Below are positions 46,215 through 58,042 of a stretch of 64,000 nt of DNA, in pieces. Source of the DNA: Hordeum vulgare subsp. vulgare (Eukaryota; Streptophyta; Magnoliopsida; Poales; Poaceae); contig NC_058518.1 of NCBI RefSeq assembly GCF_904849725.1, forward strand, positions 419,685,081 to 419,749,080. The letters run 5' to 3'. Position 1 is the stretch's first letter. The number at the start of each line of letters is the position of its first letter. Under the pieces are notes generated by a model that was given only the letters and a program-made list of their open reading frames with translations, did not search any database and was not told the origin of the DNA. A program made the position numbers and the translations under genes.

Positions 46215-47751
46215 TGACTAATACGTCTCCGTCGTATCTATAATTTTTGATTGTTTCATGCCAATATTCTACAACTTTCATATAGTTTTGGCAACTTTTT
46301 ATACTATTTGGGACAAACATATTGATTCAGTGCCCAGTACCAGTTCCTGTTTGTTGCATGTTTTTTGTTTAGTAGATTATCCATACCAAACGAAGTCCAA
46401 ACACAATAAAAAACCTACTAGGATCTTTTTTGGAATATTTATGATTTTTGGGAAGAAGAATCAACGCGAAACGATGCCCGAGGGGGTCACAAGCTCCCTA
46501 GCCACGACCTGGGGGTGGGGCCGCACATGGCAGGCTTGTGACCAATCCCTATGGCGGTTGGTGTCCTTCTTTCCCGTAAGGAAGATAATATACGGAAGAA
46601 AATTGTGCTAAAATTTCAGCCCAATCGGAGTTACGGATCTCCAGGAATTTAAGAAACGGTGAAAGGCAAAATCTGGGAGGGCACAAACAGAAGGACACAG
46701 AGAGAGAGAGATCCAACCTCGGAGGGGCTCTCGCCCCTCCGCCGCCATGGAGACCATGGACCAGAGGGGAAACCCTTCTCCCATCTAGGGAGGAGGTCAA
46801 GGAAGAAGAAGAAGAAGGGGGCTCTCTCCCCTCTCTCCCGCCGGCGCTGGAACGCCGCCCAGGACATCATCGTGTGACGGCGATCTACACCAACACCTCC
46901 GTCATCTTCACCAACACCTCCATCACCTTCCCCCATCTATATTCAACAGTCCACTCTCCCGCAACCCGCTGTACCCTCTACTTGAACATGGTGCTTTATG
47001 CTTCAAATTATTATCCAATGATGTGTTGTCATCCTATGATGTCTGAGTAGATTTTAATTGTCCTATCGGTGATTGATGAATTGCTATGATTGGTTTAATT
47101 TGCTTGTGGTTATGTTGCTGTCCTTTGGTGCCCATCATATGAGCGCGCGCGTGGATCACACCATAGGGTTAGTAGTATGTTAATAGGACTATGTATTGGA
47201 GGGCAAGGGTGACAGAAGCTTCAGCCTAGCATAGAAATTGATGCATACGGGATTGAAGGTGGACCAATATATCTTATTGCTATGGTTGGGTTTTACCTTA
47301 ATGAACGTTAGTAGTTGCGGATGCTTGCTAATAGTTCCAATCATAAGTGCATAGAATTCCAAGTGAGGGATGACATGCTAGCGGTTTCCTCTCCCACATA
47401 AAACTTGTTATCGGTCTAGTAACATAGTCAATTGCTTAGGGACAATTCCGCAACTCGTACCACCACTTTTCCACACTTGTTAGACTAACGTAATTGTTTC
47501 TTTATCGAAACAGCCCCTAGCTTTTATTTACGTCTTCTTTACTTTATTGCAAGCCTATCCTCTAACTCCTACAAAGTACTTCTAGTTTCATACTTATTCT
47601 AGGTAAAGCGAACGTAAAGTGTGCGTAGAGTTGTATCGGTGGTCGATAGAACTTGAGGGAATATTTGTCCTACCTTTAGCTCCTCATTGGGTTCGACACT
47701 CTTACTTATCGAGAAAGGCTACAATTGATCCCCTATACTTGTGGGTTATCA
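46215..47751 (+). mobile_element. 5' LTR of U (X-like Athila-type family)
   Basis: It begins TGACTAATACGTCTCCGTC and ends ACTTGTGGGTTATCA, the terminus also seen in X. Length is 1537 bp. The primer site follows 11 nt later. The inserted CTA near the start departs from TGATACGTC. The G+C-rich part (46450-46860) gives spurious frames. Confidence 0.8.
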
Positions 47752-47762
47752 AGACCTTTTTC

Positions 47763-47780
47763 TGGCGCCGTTGCCGGGGA
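47763..47780 (+). promoter_or_regulatory. Primer-binding site of U (tRNA-Asp type)
   Basis: Exact TGGCGCCGTTGCCGGGGA, the primer site used by Athila-type plant Gypsy elements. Confidence 0.9.
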
Positions 47781-47874
47781 GCAATAGCGTGGGGTGAATA
47801 TTCTCGTGTGTGCTTGTTTGCTTTATCACTAAGTAGATTTATTTACTGTTCTAAGTTGTTCTCTATCTTTAGTT

Positions 47875-48126
47875 ATGGATATGGAACACGAAATACCAAA
47901 AAAAATTTGGTGTACTTGCTACTCATGGAGATGGGGAACCTCCTAAAACCCTCGATGCTCGTTATGTGGAAAATATTATGCACTTCTTTAATAATCCTGA
48001 GAAAACCCCGTTAAATTATATAATGGGATACACGTTGGATCAACATGAATACTTTATGGATTATCGCTTGACTCAAAAAGGAAAACTATTGTGGGATCAA
48101 ATTCATATGTTGAAATGGTATGCTTG
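47875..48126 (+). pseudogene. Orphan protein of U, N-terminal part
   Basis: An ATG at 47875 starts MDMEHEIPKKIW. The frame shifts near 47925 and continues as PKTLDARYVENIMHFF, then MGYTLDQHEYFMDYRL, to the W insertion at 48126. It resumes at 62323. It resembles no gag core I know, although a gag-like structural role is possible given its position after the primer site. Confidence 0.55.
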
Positions 48127-51100
48127 TTTTATGTTGCAAAATCAGAGCTTGTTAAAACTTTTTCAAATAATGTTGTGAGTAAATGCTTGCTTGCTTGATG
48201 ACTCAAACCCATGAAAAACTTATTATTTTGCTCTCTTAAAAAACCCTTTTTCCTTTATATCAAGATCACCTTCATCATGTTGGGATACACTACTAGCTCA
48301 TGAAGCCAAGTGGCACTTCCAACCAAAGTTGGTGATCTGATCCAAATATTATTTTCATTCATTAAAAACATTAATTGGTGATTTAAAATATTATTTTCCT
48401 ATTTTATATGTATGTCTGTTTCTAAGGCGAGGAATGATATTCCCACAAGGAAAATTGCTTTCCTGCCTTAGAAAATTCCGAGGAAATTCATGGAAGCTCA
48501 GAAGGACATATATTTTCCATATATAAGATTTTCAACCCTATTTTATATTAATATTATTTGAGTAAAACCCTGAAAACCATTTCTGTCTATTTTAGCTTTT
48601 TGAGATGTTTCCAAAGGAAATAATCTCAATAAATTCCCATAAAATTACAGGAGCCCTCCCAAGCCATATTAGGTGCTCACATAAAATCTCACCTTGATCC
48701 AAGGTGGGGAAGTGCACTTAATGAGCCCAAAACCCTCTCTGTCCAGAGAAGAGTTGGAACAACTCTACATTGCAAAGTTTCTCCAATGGAGCTGAAACTT
48801 TGCAGAGGTGTTTGACACCCCAAATGAGGACTCCACACCAAAGATGGGATTTGTGAGACTCTGATTGGCCACACTTCCTTTGTAAAGGACAGTACTGGTC
48901 ATTTTGAAGCATTTCCAAGTTTACAAAGCTAAACTTGTTCAATGGAGCTCAAATTTGGTGAAACCCCATGTTTTTACCCCAAGACCAAACCTGTTAAGTG
49001 CCAGTTCCAGTGGTGGAGTGTAAGCACCCCAATTCACTGTCGAACACCTTCTGACAGGAAGGTAAAAACCCTCCTAGCCACTGTTTTACCCAATGGCAAA
49101 GCCCCAAACTTGGTGAGTTAGAGCCCCAGAACACCCTGAGCACTCAGTCAACCAGCCCCTCCCCAAGTCCAAGCACTAGTGACAAGATCTTCAATTTGAG
49201 CCGCAGGCCAGGACGGGCAACACTCGTGTTCCTTGCCTCCTTTGACCAGCTCGTGCTCCCACTAGCACACAACGGCTAGGCACACTCCCAGCAACACTCA
49301 GGACATGGAGGACACGTCCTAAGTGCCCTAGAGTGCGCCAGCATGCCGTGGTATGCCAAAACTACGCTCTGGGCATGCTACAGAGAACCTCCAGCAAGGG
49401 GACGTCGCCCCGGCCAGTTCCAGCCTCCCCAGTAGTGTCCAAACGCTCCCCCGACAGCCACTCTGTGCAAAGCTACCATCAGGGCCCCCCTCTCCTCGCG
49501 CAAGAACTCAGGCGACGCGTGCCTGCGCACGCCCGACGCGGCGGAGCATGCACGGACGCTGCGGCTCGACCCCACTCACTCTCCCTCTGCGGCCGATGCA
49601 CCAGAAGGTCCTAAACCACGTCCCGAACCCGTGGTTTCGGGGCCAGCACCTCACTGTGCGTGCACGCGCGCCACGGTGAGTCACCGGCGCGCCCGAGTTG
49701 GCTCACCGTCGCTGGCCTATAAATAGGTCTCCCCGGCACCCCAGCACCCCCCAGGCAGCTTCAGCACAATCACTAGACTCCCCCTAGCCGCCCAATTGAG
49801 CTCGCAGAGCCCCGGTGCTCGAGATCGACCGAGGCCCCTCCGCCTCGGAGCTCCGGTCGATCTCCGGCTACACGCCGGCTCCTGCGCCGCCCGACCTCCC
49901 ATTGCACTTCCCTTGACGCCAGGATCATTTCCCCAAACTTCCCCGACCGAATCTGTGCGCCTAGCCACTAGCTCGACGCCATCCCGAAACCTTTCCGCCA
50001 CGGTCACCTCGTCGCCGGCGACCCAGACCACCTCCGGTGACGTCCCGACCACGAGCAGGTAGGCGGAGGAACGAGGGACCCATTCCCACTCCTAGATTGG
50101 CCTGAGGGCAACGGTAGCCTCGCCGGCGTCCGTCTCCACCTCTCTGGCTGGAGGTAGGAGAAGGACCCGACAAGTGGAGCCCACCTGTCGGTGTCCTGGG
50201 GCAGCCAGCGCGCGCAGCCGCTGACGCTGACCCCAGGGGCCCGCATGTCAGGTTTGAACCTGGCCCGCGCGCACCTGGTGGCCGGTCTGCTGGCTGGGCC
50301 GGCTAGGCCCCCCCTGGCCTTTTCCTTTATTTTTTTAACCTGCAAGCTTAAATGATTTTTATAAAAATATTTAGCCGGTAGAAAAATATGATTCTTCCAC
50401 CAACAATTTTCTAAAAATGTGTAGTAATTGATTCTGTAGAGTTTGACATTTTTTTCAAAAACAGAATCTGTTTTGGTATAATAAAATGATATTAAAAGCA
50501 TTTGTTTGCTCCTGTTTGCTTTTAAATAAATATGCTTAGCTAATAAAAACCATAGGAAACATTTTCCAAAATAATAAACTAAATTTATTCAAGATTTGCA
50601 ACATTTTTAAAAGCACCTTGTGATCTGTTTTGGTGTGAGCTATTATTTATTTATTCCTTTCTCGACGGTAGAGTTACCGAGTGACGGAGGATTCGGAGCG
50701 GAAGACCTCGAAGACCCCGGATACCTAGCTGACCAAGGCAAGCAACCCTTTGACCATGACTTGAGCATATACATTGATGCATGCTAGAATAGCAAGTACT
50801 TTTCCGTTGCATGAGATCACAGTGCCGGTTCATCATTGGTATGATGGTACCGAAGGCTTCTTCGAAGCACTTGCATGATGGTAATGTTATACATATGGCT
50901 CCTGGGAGCACAAACATGATGAGCTTGACCCTACCATCTATGAGGATCATGCTACTGTCATGTTGACTAGTAAAGTTATAAGATCATTGCATTGAGCTTG
51001 ACCCTACCCTTGAGGGTCATGGTAATACCATGTTGACAAGTAAAGTAAAAGCATTTTATCATGAGCATGATGATGAGTTAAATCAAAGAGTTTATGAAAA

Positions 51101-52341
51101 CCCCGTCGGGTGCCACTAATGCCCGAGGGTGATGATGAGTTGGTGGACACTTTTGGAGAAGTGGTGCACCGGGTATTTTGCGTGTGTGGTTTCAAAATGG
51201 GATTAGATTTATGATGTGTCGACCGTCCCAACCTTACCTGTACGACCACGTTACCCCTTTATGGTACGGGGCTTTGTTGATTACTCTGGTCGGTACTAGC
51301 AAAGAGCCACATTACTAGTGGCAGGAGTGATCGGTGTCACTCTCGTGATGGGGTCGTGCCACGTAGGACGACTATGCCATTATTATGAGTTCCAGGCACA
51401 CCGTTGGTCCCCGCATGGTTGATACTGTCCAGAGTCGGTGCTCGTAAGACGTACAACATGTGGGCTGGGTACCAATCTAGTGGACCTCTTTGTCTAGTAT
51501 CGTTAGGGGAAAGATCATGATCGGGTACTTACCTCGGGTATACGTGATATACCGCGAGTCGTGGATGACACGGAAGTTTCCTGTTTCTCGTGGGTCCAGC
51601 GTACTACCTCTGCAGAGTGTCAAACTATTCGAATAGCCGTGTCCACGGTCAAGGACAGTTGGGTGGTGCTACTTAAACTACGTCCAGCGTTTCCGCATAA
51701 ACCAAGTGTGTGTGTGTGTGTGTGAGTTCGGTGAATGGTGTTAATAACCGGAGTTACTTGAGGAATTGATATGACCATGCTCGGTGACTTGGCATATAGG
51801 GTGAACCCGGTGTGTTCAACCCTTGTCAGATATGTCGATATTTGTAACCTGTTCTTCAAGAGTAGTTCTTTAACTTGTTGCATATACCTGATCATTCCAC
51901 CAAATTGCATTCCACCAAAGATACATGTTACTGTTATTCTTCACTATCAATGTTCGTATCATGGGCTGTTTGCGAGTACATTCAAAGTACTCATTGGCTT
52001 GCCAGTGGTTATATTATTGACCAGACATGGAAGGACCGGAGTTTGGCGACGAGTAGGCCTGCGGAGACGAACCTGCGATCTAGGACACTTCCAAGTCAGA
52101 ATGACTGTCGGTGTAGGCTTGATGGCATGGGCACCGCTTAGCCCTTACGAGTTTCCGCTACCCGATGTATCTGTTTAATTTGCTTTAGGCCTCGCTCTTG
52201 AACCCGACCTTCTGGTCGTTTGATGTAATAATTTTGGTACTTGGATGTAAGACTCTATTATTCAGTATCTGTGTTCAGTGAACATTGATCCTTGGGGTCA
52301 CTTGGCACGGCGAACTCGACTTGCTAGTCGGGGTCCCCACA
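48127..52341 (+). mobile_element. 5' LTR of W, lacking its first 28 bp
   Basis: This 4215-bp LTR starts at ttttatgttgcaaaatcag, whereas the 3' LTR has TGTCACACCC and 18 more bases first. A TATA box TATAAATA is at 49718-49725. A possible splice donor (CAG/GTAGGC) is at 50059. A GT microsatellite is at about 51706-51724, longer than in the 3' LTR. Hairpin CGACC-TTCT-GGTCG is at 52205-52218. It ends GGGGTCCCCACA. A 73-bp imperfect tandem duplication (gagcttgaccctacc) is at 50921 and 50994. Confidence 0.93.
49718..49725 (+). promoter_or_regulatory. TATA box of the W LTR
   Basis: TATAAATA lies in a G+C-rich context (ggcc before, ggtctcccc after), a typical plant promoter arrangement. The copy in the 3' LTR is at 59700-59707. 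Transcription would start about 30 bp downstream. Confidence 0.7.
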
Positions 52342-52345
52342 GAAC

Positions 52346-52358
52346 TGGTATCAGAGCC
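52346..52358 (+). promoter_or_regulatory. Primer-binding site of W (initiator tRNA-Met type)
   Basis: TGGTATCAGAGCC, four bases after the 5' LTR end, matches the initiator tRNA-Met complement. Confidence 0.95.
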
Positions 52359-52474
52359 ATCCTGACTATAGGAAGCCTTAGATAGCATGGACGTTAGCAG
52401 AGAATGTTAGAACGCCAGCCTTGCACAAAACTTTTGCACATACAACCTTCTGACTTCTCTCCTATACCTTGTAG

Positions 52475-53221
52475 ATGGCTGCCGTACCTGAGACGCTTCT
52501 GGAGACCGGCTTTCCACTACTCCTGGTGGATTGTCTCGAGAAGTGCCACGTACGTCGCACGCCCATCTTCCTCTACCACGAGCACTGGGTCAACGCCGAC
52601 ACTAAGGAATATCACGTGGACGTGATAGTAAAGGCTAATGACTCCCCGTCTAGTTGGTTCTTCGAAGGACCACAGATGGGAGAGCTGATGTTGGCAGTGG
52701 AGACTGCCGCACGAGAGGCGCTCGTGCGTCTCCGCAGCATCCTCCCTGAGATGGCTAACGAGCCTGTCACTCATCACCTACCTTTCATTAAGGAAGGAGT
52801 GGATGGGAGTTGGACACTCACCCCAGCCATGGAGGATGGGATGCCATTAAGGTTTCAGACCTACTTCAGCCTCTCGTCGGACACTCTGACGCACTTCCTG
52901 ATTAAGGAATCAGCCAAGCTTCGCCAAGAGCTGCACCTAGTCAAGGGCCTACTCCACACTGAAAAGATGCAGAATCGCAAGGTAAAGAAGGCAGGCGCAC
53001 CTGAAGGAAGGACAATTGTTGCTACTAGGGGTGGTGTGTTACCCATCCAGGCAGTCCCTCTTCGGAGTCGCCGCGTGATAGTGGAAGAGTACACTGAGAA
53101 CTTCGCCGCCTCGCCTAAGAGACGCCGTGATGTGCGGATTCTTTCTTCCAATCCTATAAAGGAAGAAGATGTTGATGAAGACGAAGACGAAGATGAGGAT
53201 TCTGTTGAACCCGCCTTTTGA
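52475..53221 (+). CDS. Extra ORF of W between primer site and gag, unknown function
   Basis: This intact 248-codon frame starts at ATG 52475, directly after a pyrimidine-rich stretch ending TTGTAG. Residues 45-90 (YHVDVIV ... FFEGPQMG ... AVETAAREALVRL) follow a strand-strand-helix pattern that resembles the second half of a double-stranded-RNA-binding domain, but I cannot confirm homology. Residues about 138-166 (FLIKESAKLRQELHLVKGLL) look coiled-coil. A basic patch (SPKRRRDVR) and a highly acidic tail (EEDVDEDEDEDED) end the protein. There is no zinc finger, protease or RT motif. Extra ORFs before gag are known in other Gypsy lineages (Tat/Ogre). I do not know one described for Tekay-type elements. 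It is undamaged although pol is broken. Confidence 0.7.
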   Translation: MAAVPETLLETGFPLLLVDCLEKCHVRRTPIFLYHEHWVNADTKEYHVDVIVKANDSPSSWFFEGPQMGELMLAVETAAREALVRLRSILPEMANEPVTHHLPFIKEGVDGSWTLTPAMEDGMPLRFQTYFSLSSDTLTHFLIKESAKLRQELHLVKGLLHTEKMQNRKVKKAGAPEGRTIVATRGGVLPIQAVPLRSRRVIVEEYTENFAASPKRRRDVRILSSNPIKEEDVDEDEDEDEDSVEPAF

Positions 53222-53515
53222 GACCGAGCAGTCCGCCGCGTAGGATTTAGCATAGGCAATTAGGAATACCTCGAGCATAGGGTATCCATGTATCCGTTTT
53301 TAATTTACGTATGTGTGTATGATGTAAGTCACATATTGCCTTAGGCAGCCTGTAAGTGACTACATCACCTAGTTTTTATGAATGCAATTTCCGTTTGTCA
53401 AAAACTTTGGTTTTGAAAACTTGGCACTTGCACGCATTGGACCCCCTCTTACTAGGAACGAATCCTTGTATTTCCGAGCAAGGTGGCATTTTGACCTGTT
53501 TGTTTCTATGACAGG
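53222..53515 (+). other. Spacer between extra ORF and gag, with acceptor-like end
   Basis: This non-coding 294-bp spacer ends in a pyrimidine-rich stretch and CAG/G (cctgtttgtttctatgacag) one base before the gag ATG. This resembles a plant 3' splice site. Confidence 0.5.
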
Positions 53516-56500
53516 ATGGTGAACGCAACCTGCAACAGCACCTTCGGCAACCCCAGAACCGGCTCCTCGGGAGCGCCGCAGGGAACCGAAGGAGAAGCTC
53601 ACGCTGGAAGTCACCACGAGCAGCCTAGCGACATTCCGCCACCACCTCCTTCTGAGAACTTGACGATGGTTCAGTTCCTTCAAGCTCTTCGGGAGGAGCG
53701 TCAAGCCAGCAATGCCGCTATTCAGCACCTGACTCAAGTCCTGGTGGACAACCCGCCGCGGAATGGGAATGGCGGTGGCCGCTCTACTCTTTTTGAGTTC
53801 ATGCGGACTACGCCCCCCATATTCACGGAGACAACTGAACCACTGGACGCCGATGACTGGATCTGCACCATTGAAGACCTCCTTGCGCTGGTCAAGTGCA
53901 CCGATGATCGTAAGAAGGTCCTTTACGCTTCTCACTGTCTCGGAGGCACCGCCAGGGCATGGTGGGATGGATTCCAGATCATGCGGATAGGGCAAGTCAT
54001 CACTTGGGTGATGTTCAAGGAAGGATTTCACGCGGCTCACATTCCACCTGGAATGATGACCATTAAGAAGCGGGAATTCCGAGCCTTGAGGCAGGGCAGT
54101 GGAACTGTTAAGGAGTACCTGCAGAAGTTTAACCTCTTGTCGAGGTACGCGCCCGAAGATGTTAACACTGAGGCCGCTAAGGTGGAACGCTTCATGGAAG
54201 GGTTACAACAGTCCCTGCAATATCAGCTGGTGGTTTGCGACTGCAAGACCTTCAGCGAGTTGGTTAACAAGGCGCTTATGTTGGAAGACAAGCGTCGTGT
54301 GATGGACGACACCCGCAAGCGCAAACTGATAGGCAATGGAGGACCCGGTAGCGCAAGACCAAGACCATGGCAGTCAGCACCTGCGAGACCCAACTTTCAG
54401 CAGCACCAGTACAAGCACTCGGTGTTCCGCCAGAACTATCAGCCTCAGCAGCACGCCAAACCAGTAGTCAATCCACCGAACAATGGTGGAGTCAAGACCA
54501 ACCCTCCGGGGCAGGTCACCTGCTTTGGGTGTGGTCAGACCGGGCACTATTCCAGGCAGTGCCCCAACAAGAAGCCCGACGCACCGCGTCCCAATGCACC
54601 CAACCCCGGTCAAGGTGCACCAGGAAGGAACCAGGCTCCCCGCAACCAGCAGTTCAATGGCAGGGGCCAGATCAATCACATCACTGTAGAAGAGGCGCAG
54701 GAAGACCCGGACTACATTCTGGGTATGTTCCTCGTCAACTCAACTCCAGCAACAGTGTTGTTTGATTGTGGTGCCTCCCATTCTTTTGTTACTCAAAGGT
54801 TTGCGGAGAAGTGTGGCTTAAAACCCACTCTACTCCGTGGACAGATGGCAATTCAAACCCCGGGAGCAGTATTGAGGACCAGCCTAGGGTGTAGAAGGGT
54901 CGAGATAGTTATCAATGGAACGAGTTTCTTGGCAGACCTCATTGTGCTTAAATCGCAAGGTTTAGAAGTAATCCTCGGCATGGATTGGTTGGCCAAGCAC
55001 CAGAGTCTTTTGGACTGTGCCAACAGGGCCATTACCATGACAAGCAACCAAGGGGTCAAGGTCAAGTTTGTCTCCGAGCCAGTATCGGCTCCAGTGCCTC
55101 GAGTCAGCAGTCTATCCGAGATAGAGCTTGATCAAGTGCATGTAGTCTGTGAATACCCGGACGTCTTTCGTGACGAGTTACCCGGAATGCCTCCTGACCG
55201 AGACATCGAGTTCATCATTGAGCTCATGCCCGGATCAAGGCCTATATATAAAAAGCCTTACAGGATGGGTTCCGAAGAGCTGGCAGAGCTGAAGAAGCAG
55301 CTGGATGGGCAACTCAGGAAAGGGTTCATCCGTCCGAGTGCATCACCTTGGGGATCACCTGTTCTATTTGTTTCAAAGAAGGATGGTACCATTCGACTCT
55401 GCGTCGATTACCGTTCTCTTAATGAAGTCACAATTAAGAAGAAGTACCCGCTCCCCAAGATCGAAGACCTGTTTGACCAGTTAAACGGGGTCAGGGTATT
55501 TTCCAAGATCGATCTTCGATCGGGATATTACCAGTTGAAGATTCGACCCGAAGATATACCCAAGACTGCATTCGTGACCCGATACGGTCTATATGAATGC
55601 ACTGTCATGTCCTTCGGTTTGACAAATGCCCCAGCCTACTTCATGTACCTCATGAACAAGGTCTTCATGGAATATTTGGACAAGTTTGTCGTCGTGTTCA
55701 TCGATGACATATTAATCTTCTCCAAGTCCGAAGAGGAGCATGAGCCACACCTGAGGTTAGTTCTGGGAAAGCTTCGAGAGCACCAACTTTATGCCAAATT
55801 CAGCAAGTGTCAGTTCTGGCTGAACGAAGTTGGATTTCTGGGTCATACCATGACGGCAAGCGGTTTGGCCGTAGATCAGTCCAAGATTACTACAGTGACC
55901 AAGTGGGAATCATCAAAGGACGTGAAGGATGTCAGGAGTTTCGTCGGGCTCGCGGGATACTACCGCAAGTTTGTAGAAGGATTCTCCAGCATCGCTCGAC
56001 CTGTGACTCAGCTCTTGAAGAAAGGCCGAAAGTTTGAGTGGACACCGACATGTGAAGCAAGTTTCCAGGAGTTGAAGAAGAGGCTAACTACCGCCCCGGT
56101 ATTGGCAACCCAGACATCAACAAGGAATTCGTGATATATTGTGATGCCTCTAGAACCAGGCTCGGTGGAGTCCTGATGCAAGATGGCAGGGTCGTGGCGT
56201 ACTTGTCACGGCAACTGCGACCGCATGAGGAGAACTACGCCACCCATGATCTCGAGCTAGCAGCTGTAGTGCATGCTCTGAAGACATGGCGACATTACCT
56301 TCTGGGGAAGCGATGTGAGATATATACAGACCACAAAAGTCTGAAATATATCTTCACTCAAAGGGAGCTGAATATGAGGCAGCGGAGATGGCTTGAGTTA
56401 ATCAAGGATTACGACCTCAGCATTCAGTATCATCCCGGCAAGGCGAACGTGGTAGCCGATGCCTTAAGCCGGAAGGCAGGCTCCTTGAACGTCATGCTCA

Positions 56501-58038
56501 AGGAAAGGTTACCTGTCTTGCATGAAGAGACGGAGAGCTTCGGGCTTGAGATAGTTGAACCAGGATACCTGGCCAACCTCGAAGTCAAGCCTACTCTGGC
56601 AGACGACATCAAGGAAGCCCAGAAGGGACACAAGAGTATCGAAGGCCTAAAGAGGAAGGTGCGAGAAGGCAAAGCCCCAGGATTCTCGATTGATGAGCAA
56701 GGAGTATTGTGGTATGGGAAGCGCTTATGCGTACCTAACAAGGCCGAACTTAAGGACTTGATCCTGCAAGAGGCTCATGACACACCGTACTCTATCCATC
56801 CAGGTGGTACCAAGATGTACCAAGACCTCCGAGAACGATTCTGGTGGCATGGCATGAAGAGATAAATTGGCTCCTATGTCGCTAAATGCGATCTATGCCA
56901 GCGAGTCAAGGCTGAACACCAGCGACCTGCTGGATTGCTGCAACCTCTTCAAGTGCCAGAATGGAAGTGGGATAAAGTCGGCATGGACTTCATCACCGGG
57001 TTGCCCCGGTCGAATAAGGGTCATAACTCCATTTGGGTCATAGTCGATCATTTGACCAAGGCCCATTTCATCCCCGTTAACACCACCTATGATGGCAGCC
57101 AGCTGGCCAGTCTATACATTCATCGAGTGGTGAGTCTCCATGGAGTTCCCAAGGAGATCATGTCCGACCGAGGCACGCAATTCACCTCAAGATTCTGGAA
57201 GAAGTTTCAAGAAGCTCTCGGAACCAAACTCTCCTTCAGTGTGGCTTTCCACCCGCAAACGGGCGGACAGACCGAGATGGTAAACCAGATACTTGAGGAC
57301 ATGCTCCGCGCCTGTGTTTTGGCTCATGGTGCCAAGTGGGAAGATTGCCTGCTGTTTGATGAGTTTTCTTACAACAACAGCTACCAGTCCAGTCTTCAGA
57401 TGGCCCCATTCGAAGCATTATATGGGCGGAAGTGCCGCACCCTGCTCAATTGGTCCGAAACCGGTGAAGGACTAGTTTTCGGACCAGAAGCACTGCAGGA
57501 AGCAGGGGACAAGGTTCAGCTTGTCCGAGAGAACTTGAAGGCAGCTAAGTCAAGGCAGAAGAGCTATGCGGACCCTCGCCGCAGAGATGTGGAGTTTGTT
57601 CCTGGAGACCAGGTGTACTTGCGAGTCACGCCTCTCAAGGGGAGCAAGCGTTTCCATGTCAAGGGGAAGCTAGCTCCACGGTTCATTGGACCCTTCAAGA
57701 TCACGACAAGGCGCGGGGAAGTAGCTTATGAGTTGGAGCTACCTCCTGAGCTTTCGGGTGTGCACAACGTGTTTCACGTGTCACAGCTCCGGAAGTGTTT
57801 GCAAGTGTCGAACCGTCCCGATCTTTACAAGGACATTGATCATCAAGCTATTGACCTTCAACCGGACCTTACCTACTGCGAGAAACCGATCCGCATTTTG
57901 GATGAAGCCGAACGTTGCACCAGAAGCCGCACCATCAAGTTTTTCAAGGTTCAGTGGAGCGACCATACCGAAGCAGAAGCCACGTGGGAATGTGAAGACT
58001 ATCTCCGATCAGAATTTCCCGAGCTATTTAACGCTTAG
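53516..58038 (+). pseudogene. Gag-pol polyprotein of W (gag, protease, RT, RNase H, integrase, chromodomain-like tail)
   Basis: The first frame (53516-56134, 872 codons) holds the gag core (ARAWWDGF), CCHC knuckle at residues 336-349 ([14 protein letters not shown]) and protease active site at 417 (DCGASHSF, with cysteine where serine or threonine is usual). The RT catalytic FIDD is at 728-731. A one-base frameshift at about 56103-56130 puts RNase H ([22 protein letters not shown]) in the next frame (56131 on). An in-frame TAA at 56863-56865, where V has GAA, interrupts the integrase zinc finger. The integrase core continues (GMDFITG, MSDRG, TEMVNQILE), then the C-terminal VFHVSQL and the chromodomain-like VQWSDHTEAEATWE. 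A valine present in V (SKVAHF) is missing at TKAHF. Everything else is open. Confidence 0.93.
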
Positions 58039-58042
58039 CTTA

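Noticed and set aside
54367..54765. Alternative-frame ORFs within W gag-pol, and minus-strand ORFs at 53369-54040 and 54374-54679
   Set aside because: They overlap the conserved gag and protease frame and show no motifs of their own.
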